Of a stretch of 64,000 nt of DNA, positions 47,791 through 60,151 are shown in pieces. The position numbers and the translations under genes are program-made. The stretch is from Sphagnum compactum (Eukaryota; Bryophyta; Sphagnopsida; Sphagnales), in assembly GCA_965153455.1 (NCBI GenBank), contig OZ234503.1:12777118-12841117 (forward strand), given 5' to 3'. The notes beneath the pieces were generated by a model. It saw nothing but the letters and a program-made list of their open reading frames with translations, made no database searches and was not told where the DNA came from. Numbering within the stretch: the first letter of the stretch is position 1; the number at the start of each line of letters is the position of its first letter.

Positions 47791-48119
47791 TATAATGAAT
47801 GTTTTAACTATCTTTCTTGCACATCTTTTTTAAGAAATTTGTCAAGGTGCAATGGTTAGCACATTATGGATGAAAAGTTTGCATAATGGATGAGAAATCA
47901 AAAAATTGTTGTACAATATGGGTGATAAATTATAGACTACTAATTTTTTTAAATAAATAGGTATAGGATAATCCTTTTATCATGGTGTGGTTTTTAAAGT
48001 TAAACCTTTCTTATTGGTTTGTCCTAGGTGTCAACTTCACCTTTTAAAAATATTTTGTGCACCAACTTCATTACATAGTTTACAAGCTTGGAAGTTATGA
48101 CAAACAATATGAAATAAAA

Positions 48120-49510
48120 ATTATAGCTGTACTCTAGTTGATAGTTTGTCTTAAATGTTTTGAAGAAAAAACTTTAAACCCTCTTTAATTTGAAACCTCA
48201 TATTGTTTTCATTTAAATCTATTTTGAGCGATCTAAAAAGTTTGGTGCGCCAACTAGTGATTTACAAGATTTCTTTGAACTCCAAATGTAATGAGGAAAA
48301 AATTTAATCTCAAAATCTGAAACTATGATGTTTTGTTTCAAAATGTTTTGAAAAAAAAACTTTAAACCTCTTTAATTTGAAACCCATATCTTTTTCATTT
48401 TAAATCTTCTTTGAGTGATTTAAAAAGCTATGTGTGCGCCAACTATAATATTTTTTTGAATTTCAAATGTAGGAAAACAATGAAAAAAGAAAAATCTTAA
48501 AATCGAAAATTGTGATATTTTGTTTCAAATGCTTTGAAAAAAAAACTTTAAACCTCTTTATTTTGAAACCCCATATCTTTTTCATTTAAAATCCATTTGC
48601 AATGATTTAAAAAGCTATGGGTGTGCCAATTAAGGATCTACGAGATTTTTTTCAAATTCAAATGCAACAAAAAAATGACGACATAATTTGATTTCAAAAT
48701 CTGAAACTATTTTAACAAATATATAATTAAACACGAGCACCCTTACACAAAATAACCCATATCCTCTTCATTCCTTGACCAAATTGAATGTTTTTTTATA
48801 ACATTGGAAGTGCTAGATCAAAGGTTACAAAAGTTATTTTAACCAAAAAAAAAGGAGCAATGTGTAAGAAGTCGACCTCTTTTGAAATCTTTAATGTATG
48901 GTAGTAGGCCTATTTACCCTAATTGAAGTTAAGTTGCAATTTTGGATTTTGAAATTAAATTTTTTTGTCATTGTTTTGTTGTATTTGGATTTGAAAAAGG
49001 TCTTATAAATATTTTGTTAGCACACCCATAGGTTTTTAGATCATTCAAAAAATATTAAAAATGAAAAAGATATGGGGTTTGAAACTAGAGAGGGTTATTA
49101 ATTTTTTCTTCAAAACATTTGAGCCAAATATGACTAAATTGCAATTACAATTTTTATTACATGGTGTTAGGCTTTGTTAAACTAGGGCTAACCATTTTAG
49201 GTTAATTAAATGTCTAATATCAACTAATGTGTAACTACAATGCACCATAGGTTTACTTGTAATTTTTTCTTCAAAACATTTGAAACAAAATATCACAATT
49301 TTGAAATGTTGAAATAATTTTGTTGTTGTTATTTTGTTGCATTTAGAGGACAAAAAGGTCTTGTATATCCCTAACTGGCACACCCATAGGGTTTTAAATC
49401 ATTCAAAACAAATTAAAAAATGAGGAAAATATGGGGTTTGAAAACAAAGAAGGTTAAAAAACTTTCTTCAAAAAAATTGAAACAAAATATCACAAATGTC
49501 CTTTTCCTCT
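48120..49510. repeat. Inverted (fold-back) arrangement of a roughly 185-bp repeat family
   Basis: Forward copies carry ACTTTAAACC then TTTGAAACC, CATATC and TTTTTCATTT at 48171, 48359 and 48545, about 187 bp apart. Reverse-complement copies occupy about 48940-49130 and 49255-49497, with CACACCCATAGG, ATATGGGGTTTGAAA and CTTCAAAACATTTGA. The inner arms are separated by about 250 bp. A CATTCCTTGACCAAATT word at 48769 also has its inverse near 49600. No transposase is present. Confidence 0.65.
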
Positions 49511-52500
49511 TCTTCATGTTTTTTTCCTTGTTCCTTTGCTTCTAGTGTTTAAAGAAAATTTGTCATCCTTCAATTTGCAATTTGAATGACACAATGTTCA
49601 TTAATTTGGTCAAAGAATGAAAAAAAAAAAAAAAAAAAAACTTTGTTATGGTATGTAGGCTTGTGTTCAATGTTGGGTGGTTCTAGGTACCTAATACCCA
49701 ATTACTAATTAGACTAAAACAACAACTACCTTATAATTAACTAGTTTAATCTACCTACTAATTATTGTAAATAATATTAATTAATAGGGCATAATTTTCA
49801 TAAAAATGTTTAATATATTGTAATGAAATTACTAAAAATAATGGAACTTTAATAATTTGAACTATTTAAAGATTACATTAACTATAAAGATTGGGACAAA
49901 TACATACATTATTTAATAACATTATTATTCTCAAATGTTAAATTGTAATTAATTCGAAGCTAGGCTAGTTTTATTTTTAAAAATTTAATAATTAATAATA
50001 TTGTAATATCATCCTAATTTAGGTGAATACTTAGTAGCTAGTTTTTATATATTAATTAATTTAACATACATGGTGCTTAGGCTTACCTAACTAGGGCTAA
50101 CCATTTAAGGTTAATTAAATGTTTAAGATGACATTTGAGGTACATTTAAGGTTAATTCATGAGGCACTAAGGCTAAACTTAACTAGGTCATGCCTAGACC
50201 TAATTAAGTTAGTATAGCATGCCATGTGTGGAAGTACCTACTATTTTTAAAAAATTAAAAATTAAAAATTAATTCAAAAATTAAATTGATCCTTAAATTT
50301 TTCATGTATTTAATAATTTGGCAATTACTTACAAAATAAAAGAAATTTCTATTTATAAAACTATTTTAAAAACTATTATTTTTACCTCTAAACATAAACC
50401 TTTTAAAATTCCAATGATCAACTAATTAAAATTTAAAAAATAGGATTAAAATTGACTATCTAACAAAATAAATTATTAAATAATTGGTAATCCTGAATAT
50501 TAACCGTAAATTACTAAAATTTTAACTTATTAAATTAATTTGTAAATATTAAAATAGTTTTAATTAATCATTTGTATTAACTAAATAATTTAACTCATGA
50601 ATCAAGAATTATTTTATATTTTACAACTAACTAAATATTGACAAATTAATTTTTATTATTTATTAACCATAATTTTTTATTAATAAATATAAACTACCAC
50701 ATAGTTTAATATATATTAATTAATTCATACTTTAATTAAAAATTTATATTAAAAATACTAAATATTTAAAAAATATGTATAATACATATGATATAAAAAA
50801 CTTTATTAATTTATCTAGTAAATATTCGATCAATTTTAATTATTCATTAATATTAAATAAACAATTTAAGTTGTGAGGAATTTGATTTATTATTCATTGG
50901 TTGACTAAATATTTATTAAGTAATAGTCATTAGTTACTAACCATAGCTCTTAATTAAATAGTTAGATCAAAGTATTGAGAATTTTCAAAACTAATAAGAT
51001 ATTTCAGAATTAATAAATAAGGAATAATCAGACAATTAATTATCTACATATTTAGTCTGAAAATTTGCTTATCTGAAAAATGATTTAGAATAATTAGTTA
51101 TTTCATAGTTATCAAGTAATTAATATTAATTAGTAGTAAATAAACTATTTAAAAATCATTCATTGTTAAATATTAAATATTTATTTTGGAATTTTTTCTT
51201 GTTAATATAAATTAAAATAATGATTATTACATATTTCTTATTTAAAAAATAATAATTATTTATAATTCATGAATAATGATTAATTTTTGTATCAATGTAT
51301 GATTAATTTATGCATTCTTTCAATGTTGATTTGTAATTGTATAATATAATTGAAAAGTAGTCGAACCATAGTTGCACCAAAGACATTAGTCCATCCAACA
51401 TGCATTTATCATCCATTTTTATGTTTTGTGATTCATCAAAGTGGTTAACATAAGACTTATGAAGATGACACATCACCATGGGAGGCATGATTGTAAGCTA
51501 TGTCATTTTCCCAGTTGACATTTTGACTATAATTCACCTGTAGACCCCTTAGTTGAGATTTACTCAATTGTCCACTAAAAGAGTAGACAATTCAACTTAC
51601 ATAGTAGCCCCAATTTTTTTTTAATATTTAAAAATTTGTAATTGAAAATGTAGTTGAAAACGAGCTAGTTGAAAAAGAGGGGTTTTCTATTAGTGATACA
51701 AATATATGCCTACGATATGTTTAATATACATTAAATAAAAGCTATGTTAACATATAAACAAACCATAAGAAATAACCAAATTGCATCTAATTTTGCGATT
51801 AAATGTACATAAGGCCTATTTTTGGATGAAAAATCCAAGAAGTTGATCGGTATTGAAGGTTATGCAATTTAATAATTGCATCATAATGACATAAATAAGA
51901 AATTTAAAAAAAATATCATTGGTGAATAGTTGTTAAAATGATAAACGTAGTTGCGAATGATAGATAGTTGCATGTAGTTAGTTCCAAATTGGATGTTATA
52001 TAATACAAGATTTTTAATATTGGGAAAATTTCAAACAATATTTAATTACAATTAACTTTTTTTTTGAATTTTTAAAAAAATCTTGGTGTTTGGATGTGCA
52101 TTTGTTTATAAAAATGAATTTACTATATATATAGGATTGAGATTTAAAAAAAGATATGCATTGTTTTGTGATCTCTGAATATTGATAACATTAACTTGAT
52201 TAAAACTTTAAGGAAAGTTCAACTATTACCAAAGGTTTTCTTTATTTAAATATTTTTTTGTTATTATCTGTAGTTCTCCATTTTGTTTTTGATTTCTTTG
52301 GGTGATGGCATCAAAATTTTAAGTAGTTACAAACATGTTATTATACTAAATTAATTGGAATGATTTTTTCTTGGGATTTTTACTGTTCTTGAATGATAGG
52401 GTGATAAGGTGCACATATAATTTATTAATAATGATTTCAATGTTTTTTTAAAAATTTACAAAATAAATATGGATAAAAATGTTGTGTAACATTCATAACA

Positions 52501-55500
52501 TGTAGTCAACTTTGGATATTTGAGGAGTATGATATAAGTAAAAATTAATTTTATTTTCTTAAACACGTTTAATATTTTAACTAAAATATTAGTGTTATGT
52601 AATTATAAATGATTAGGAAATATCATTGTCGTGTACATTTGTTGTATTTATGTTTCTTTATATGGTTGTTAATTATAAGTATTGTTATTTTGTGTCTACT
52701 TATGTGTAAAGTTGTGATGGATCATTAAATAACATGTTCTGAATATATAATGTGTTCAATGTTTATGTGAAGGCACAAGGAATGAAACCAAATGGGATAG
52801 CTTGTCAAATTTCCCATTTTTTTCACAATTTAACCATCTTCCTAAATTCACATTAGGATGCATTTTTTTATAAAAACATTCCCATATATTTAATGAAATG
52901 ATATCACACTAATTATGTTATTTTTAAAAACAAAGACATGACATACACTGACATCCATTTGAGCAAGCATGATCATCATGTGGGATAAGGGTTTCATGAA
53001 AAGATTATTGAAAGTGTGAAACAACTAATAGGGGATGAAATGAAACACACACCTAATGTAAAATTTTTGACTCTTAAGTTACCTACTTGCAAGGAATTTT
53101 AATAAAACATTTTCTGGAAGGAAAATGAACTTGGTTTTTTTGACAAATTCTTTGTTTAATAATTTCATGAACACGTTTTGTATTGAGTTCACTCAACATT
53201 TGATATGTCATCAAAACTTTATGAATGCTTTGAAAAAACATAGTTACATTTTTCAAATCCTTGAAATAAAAAAGAGGTTATGATTTTATTACATCCAAGA
53301 GTTTCAAAGTTGATCTTTTTAGAATTGTTCTTGAATCCCCAATGTTTACTTTCATTATTTTGATCATGGTATCAATTAATCATTCGAAACTTTTCCCTTT
53401 TTAATTTTACTATGCACAACATTATAACCAAATTTAGTACCTTGTGGAAGAAGATCTAATGCATGGTAATAAGCTCATAATCTCATGATGCAACTTATAT
53501 ATTTGATTAAAAAATTCAATTAAATATAATTATAGAATGGCATGTGCATAAGGATTTTTTGGGAGACTCATAAGGTCATTATGAACTAATTGTATGCTTT
53601 ATCGATAGTTTGTAATCGATAACATTATGGATAATAACAAGGCAAATTTGTAGGCATATTCTTTTGAGATATTGAATTACTTATAGTGGGGTAACATGTA
53701 TGCACGCATACAATCCATTTAAGATTCTCATTGTTCTAATTTTGCTTATGTTGCACAAAGAAACATTGAAAAATATAGATAAATCAAACTTTGAGAGCCT
53801 AATATGCAAAAAAAATTGAACTATTTTATCCATATAAATGGAATTAGATGGATTTTTTCCAATGGATCTATTTCCATATGGTTAAACTTGTTCCCATTTT
53901 CTCTTTATTTAAAAAAAATCTTTGACTATTTATTTGATTAAAAGTTTTTATTTCACTGTGACCTCAATATGTTTAGTGTTGTTTAATTTGTGAAATACAA
54001 CAAGTATTTTGAAACTATTCGTAACATTTGCAACAAATTGTTTTTGAGGTTATTAGTGCTTGGTTGAATAACATCAATCAAGTACCTTGAACCTCCTATG
54101 TGATTTGTGTTGAATGAATTATGTTGTATTGATTATGGGTAAATTTCCATCCTTTGTATAATTGATGCATTTTATTTGTTTATTTGTTTACAAATGCAAC
54201 GATGGCCATTGTGAAATAATTGCATACCTTTTTTTTATTGAAGGTACACAAAACAACACACATGGTTTTTTGGGTGGAATTACATATTAATAATTGATGT
54301 TCATCATTGTGAATTGAATTTGTAATTTTATGGAAAATTGTGTTATGCATTGTAAAGTCCATGGTTGGATTTTGGCATGGTCCTTGAATTCTAATTATGC
54401 ATGTTTCATGATTGAAATGATTTTTTTCATCTTTTTAAAAAGGACCCAAAAGCACGATAATAACATTTTTTCACGCTAGTAGATGTTACTATTTACACAA
54501 GTTCCTAATGCAACAAAACTAATCAAATTAAAACCCTAACTTCAACATTAACAAATCATTATAAAAAATTTGGTGAAAACCTCCTTGGAAAATGATGATG
54601 GCATGGTTCCAAGTCAAGGTTGTATTTTTTTGTTTTTCAAAATGGAAGTTTCACTTGATCCTTCCAAGATGTATTAATCTTCATTATTGCTCCAAATCTA
54701 GGAAATTTTAGCTCTAAATAATTGTAATATTAAAGGTTACAAGCTCATTTAAAATTTTAAGAATATAAGATGAGAGATCAATTCACTAAATATTCCAAAT
54801 TGTTCTTGGTAGTAAACAGTTTCACATTCTAAACAACATAATTATTTCACCAAATTTTCAAATCTAACAAATTGAATTTGATGGAAAATTATTAACCAAT
54901 TGCATTAACATACCAATTTTCAAGGTTTGCACTTGAGTTAAGAAGAAAAAATGTTTCAAAACTTGAAACCAGTTCCTTATTTTTATCAAAATTGGGACCC
55001 CTAACCCCTATCCATTAAAAAAGATTTCATCAATGATTTGAACCTTTAAATGAAACAACAGGTGTATGTACTCTAAGGTGGCTCATTTTTTGAAATAAAA
55101 ATAATCCACAAAAATCCATTTTACAATGTTAAATTTTTGAAAATTTCTAGTACCATGGGTTCAATGGTAATAAAATCCATGTATCAAAAGCAATAAAGTT
55201 TATATTAATAGGAGCCCACCTATATTTTCCAAATATACACACCATTAGAAAAAAAATTGAAATTTGAGTAAAAAACAACTATGTTAAGGACTTATGAAAA
55301 TATGACTCAATTTTGACCATTCAAAAGTCCCTAATTAAAGTTTGATTATGATTTTTGAAGGAAGATTTTCACATGAAAGTCTATTATTTGATGTTAGACC
55401 AAATATTAACTTTGTATAAATAATTTGGAATGGAATCCAATATGAACCTTTTTATTTTCTACCATCCCAGTCTATCGACTAGTTCATATTTTTGTACTTC

Positions 55501-58500
55501 AAAAGTCCATTGTGAAAAGCGGGCGTACTTTTATTGGAAAATAATTACATAGGAATTTTCATAATCAAGTTGTTAATGTATAATCAATTTCAAATTCTCA
55601 ATTTGATAAGTTTTATTATTTGTTATAAATGTTTGAAAATAGGGCACTTTCCAAAAATGGCCACTGTGACTCAAAAAGTGAGCCACCTTAGTGCATTCAC
55701 GCCAACTTTAGGTTCTTCTAGAAGCTAACAATAAAAACATGATTTTAAGACATGCATTTTAATATTTAACAAAATGTGTTAAAAACCAATAACCTCTCAA
55801 TCATTTTTTAATTTTTAAATAAAATAATATTATGACCTTCATCAATAAGGTACCATGATGAAATTTTCATACACACTTCGTGTCCACACTAAAGCTTTTA
55901 TCTATCATCATTCCAAATTTTTTGAAAACATTTCTTCCAATTTTTTTCCAAATCCCCTTTCACATTATGATGAAGCAAGAAAGAAGAAGGTTAAAGGAGG
56001 GATGAGATAATCTAAGGGGATAACCCAAGACTTTTTTCTTCTAATAGCAAAGAGGAATTAAACATTATTTTCCCTTCTCCACCAATCAATTTTCTTTCAT
56101 TCATCTTTTCTTAATATCCACCTTAAATCTTTCATATAAGTTCAATAACTTGAAATGATGTGGTATTTTAGCCATGCCTATTGGTCCATGGGCAATGAGG
56201 TCCCGTAATGTAATAAAATTCAAAAGTAATCATCCAGTCTTGCAATCAATTCCAAACAAAATCCTAGGATAAGCTTTGAATAACTTGTGGTAACTTGCGG
56301 TCAATTAGGGAAATCTTGAGTATACGTAAGATAAATTCTAGGTGTCATGATTTCCTAAAATTGGTCATCCAAGTTTATACCTAGTCAAAAGGATTACAAA
56401 ATGGAAGTTAAAAATTAGCGTCCTTAACTAACCCCAATTTCCACATCTAAACAACTATTGGATTTTCTAGGAGTTATGCTTTGTTCGTTTATTTTAGGGC
56501 ACCTATATTGATCAAATTTTGTCATCTTCATGCGCATCTCACCCATTTTATATGAGTTCATATAAAACATTAAAACATGAGTTCATTTTTTCTGGACAAT
56601 TCATTTCCTATATGTATTTTTTTTGTCTTCTTACATTTCACTCCATTTGACATCTTGTTGGTTAAGCTATCATGGATGATGTCATTGCATCACAAGGACA
56701 TGTGGATGATGAACAATTCCAAGAGCCTTCTTGGGATGTGAATCCATATGAATGTTGAACCCATTTAAAAAAAGAATGGGAGGAACCAATTATTTTGTGT
56801 TTGGTATAAACTAATATGGACACCTTCACCACACGCACTATTTTTTGACTATCCACTCATACTTTGATGATTTATTTAAAATTCAAACCTATAATTGTTA
56901 CTTGTTTTGATAAAATTTGTGAAGGCCATTATGAGAATGATGAAATTTGTTTTTTTAAAGTGGACTTGGAATCCTAACAAAGGTCACTATATCGACTACA
57001 TGGTCTTATATCACTACCAACTAATAAGGCATCATACATTATTTGCACCTTATGTTGAATCCTCGAAGTTTTGCAGTTATAAGGTACCTACTTGTTTAGC
57101 TTGAATTTAACCAATAAAATAGCTCTTAAATTTCAAGACTTTTGACAAAATTATTGCAAGTATACTAATAAACATTGATTTATAGATGTATGTAATGGAT
57201 AAATTATCAATAAAGACCACTGTACAACTCTTTGAAATTACAACATTTTATATTTCCACATCTCAAAGTGTTGACTCACAAGGTTCAATCCTTAATGTTT
57301 CAAGTAAAAAATTAACTTGCAAAACTAACACTTTCAACTAGAAAATTGTTTTTCACTATTGTGATTGGATACCCAAGGCATTAATCTCGACCAACATTAA
57401 TCTTTGACAATTCTTACATAAGTGATGTAAAATTTTAAAAAAAGGTTTAGGAATTATATTTGGCTTAAATTGTTAACGTTAAATGAATATAATTTTACAT
57501 CTCTAAAAGTAGATTTGTTCGACCTGTAAAATCAAATGATAAATACAAATTAAATTAAAACGTTATCAATGGATCTAGAAACTAGAATGGGTTTTAACTT
57601 GTTAAATATAACTATTACCTATTTTAATGTTAATATCAAAGATAAAACAAAAAATGAAACCTAAGATTATAATAGTGGTGGATTGGGGTTCACAATCACT
57701 AAATGGAAATTTAAACAAAATGTCACAAATGGGAAGTGTAACATTAAATTGAAGCAATGTGCAACAAATGATAATGTATTTGATCAAGATACTGATCTTG
57801 TTGTAATTGTCCCTCTTTAAGTGCACAAGGGGGCACAAATATGTTGTGATTTTTATAAGGTTTGATTTTTGATTTTTTGTTTAAATTTCATTTATTTTAT
57901 TCATATTTTTAAAGGTGTGCACCACCATATCGGCTCCTACAACCATTGTTGTTCACACTGAACAACATACAACCTAATGATATAACAACCTTCCTAAAAA
58001 ATTGCATAACTTTCAAATCGCTCCTCTTTTTTGGGAGAGGTCCTCCTAAGCCAAATAACAATGTAAGAAATCATTTTTGCAAATCTCAAAAAATGAACAC
58101 TTTGGTTCTAAAGTGCAAGGACTAATAGGTTGAGTGCAAATGCGAGCCCCAATGTTAGTCACCTAATTGTTGTCCCTCAAATCTTTAACCGAATTTGAAT
58201 CACCTTGAAAAAAAAACATAACATATATTTCTTATTATTTAACTTTAGGAATAGGATCATAATAAATTTATGAGGTGCACTGAAGGCAAAATATTTTCCT
58301 AATCAAAGTTGTGTCCAAGGGCAATGTAAAGCACAAATGTGAAAAATCACTTATAAACAAAATGTTCAAGTTCCAATCATATTTTGGATGTTAGGAATTC
58401 TAATGTTAAATCCCCTAAAACCAAACTAGATGTTCAGGATGTAAACCTATTAACCATAAAATACCATGTTAAGTTTATTTTTTAGATTATCATTCACACC

Positions 58501-59039
58501 TATGATCTTAAAATGCTTATTAGCACTTAAGTTAATGTTAATTTTAAACATTTTCTCATCATCATGCACATTTGTGATGATAACAAGTTTTTTTTGCACA
58601 TTGTTTTTTTAAATACATTGGTAAGTGATAAGTAATTACTAGGGGTGTAGGTGGATAGGTAAATAGGTGCTAGGTAGATGCTAGGTAAATGTGTAATAAG
58701 TAGGAAGTAAATAAAAGCTGGTAAGTGGATAAGTAGGTAGTAAGTAAATAGGTGTGTGGATGGATGGGTGTGTGAACAAGTGAATAAAGGCCGACACAAA
58801 AACATTTTGTTAAGTTATCATCAATTTAAAAATTCTCTTTTAAAAGTTAATATCTAACATTGAATTTTTATTTTAAAATTGATATTAAATTTTTTTGTGT
58901 TAAATTATTATTCATTTAACATTAAACTATCATCCACTTGACATTACGTGCCACTTAAGTTTGGATATTAACTATAACATTCTTGGTTTGAATATAACAT
59001 GTTTCTTGCATTCCCTTTAACACTAACTTTGACCTAATC
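49511..59039. other. AT-rich desert
   Basis: Nine and a half kilobases of AT-rich sequence with an A run of over 20 bases at 49620-49641, CCTAGG/TTAATTAA-type low complexity at 49680-50230, and a (GTAAATAGGT)-like degenerate run at 58620-58760. One zinc-knuckle-like stretch (CYKCLKIGH) occurs near 55620 without a domain around it. No gene is supported. Confidence 0.5.
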
Positions 59040-59225
59040 TTAGGTGTGAATGGGACACTTCGTTTCTATTAAATGTTAGGTGTGAATGGAACACTTCATT
59101 TCTATTAAATGTTAGGTGTGAATGGAACACTTCGTTTCTATTAAATGTTAGGTGTGAATGGAACACTTCGTTTCTATTAAATGTTAGGTGTGAATGGGAC
59201 ACTTCGTTTCTATTAAATGTTAACT
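59040..59225. repeat. Five copies of a 36-bp tandem repeat
   Basis: TTAGGTGTGAATGG starts copies at 59040, 59076, 59112, 59148 and 59184. Copies are almost identical, with GGGACA/GGAACA and CTTCG/CTTCA as the main variants. The unit length is a multiple of three, leaving an open minus-strand frame with a 12-residue period; no gene is inferred. Confidence 0.92.
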
Positions 59226-60151
59226 TTTCACCCAATAAAAAAATTAAAATGTAGATCTACATCCTTGTCCTAGGATTTCTTTTCATCCTTAACCCTCTTT
59301 TTTTTTTTAAGCCCTACCCAAGTTCATCCATCCAATGTTCAACAAAGGCCCAAGAACTCAAATAGGATTAATTTGTACACTATTATTTCCAACCTAAAAT
59401 TCAATCATTTTCCAAAAAGAAGCCAAAAATGGAGACAAAGATAGAGAGCCCCCCCCAACAAAAAAAAGAAAAAAAAAAGAAAAAGATTTCAGACAAATAC
59501 TACCCAATAGCAAGAGGGAACCTACAAATCCGGGCAGATATCCAGAGGGTCCCAAAAGGTATCCCAAAACGCCTCATTGTGCTCTTTATCCCCCCGGGAA
59601 GAAGCCGGGCAGAGTTAGAACCGGGGGCTATAACAGATACCCTGCCGCTCCTCGCTGTCCAAGGTCTCGTGAGTCGTCGGCGCACCGTGGCGGAAGTAGA
59701 TGCCCGGAGGTTCTCTATCGAGGGTCTCGTGTCTCGTCCGTGAGGCGGGGACGGCGAGGACGACGGAGGATAGATAGAACCGGGGGGGGGGTTTGATACC
59801 CTAGTGTTCACGATCGAGGATCTCGTCCGTTGAGCGAGGATGGAAGAGAGGAGGAAGAAGAGAACCGGCGGGGGGAATTTATACCCCGCCATTCGCAGCC
59901 GTGGATCTCAGGAGAGGATGGAGAGGAGGGAGAAGGAGAGAACCGGAGGGGGGGTTTGATACCCTGGATGTCGTGGTCGAGAATCTCGTCCGTGAGGCGA
60001 GGAAGACGAAGACGAAGAAGACGGAGCAGAAGGGGTTGCAGGAAGATCTGTCGCGCGAGGTGGGGTGGGTGGGTGGAGGGAAGGGGGGGGGAATTTGTCG
60101 CAGAATTGTTGTGGGGAAGCTTTGTGGTGGGGGGTTTTGGGGATAAAGAAA
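59226..60151 (+). promoter_or_regulatory. GC-rich promoter/leader of pTAC3 with about 80-bp imperfect repeats
   Basis: From about 59500 the sequence becomes GC-rich. GAACCGGGGG or AACCGG followed by a G run and GATACCC/TATACCCC occurs at 59619, 59778, 59863 and 59941, spaced about 159, 85 and 78 bp. Between them lie GATCTCGTCCG-type words and CGAGGA runs. The array ends about 130 bp before the chosen pTAC3 ATG, so it covers the expected promoter and 5' UTR. No TATA box stands out. Confidence 0.6.

Noticed and set aside
55534-55728. Zinc-knuckle protein or LINE ORF1 (CYKCLKIGHFPK)
   Set aside because: The final cysteine of the CCHC pattern is missing and no reverse transcriptase or gag context is readable around it.
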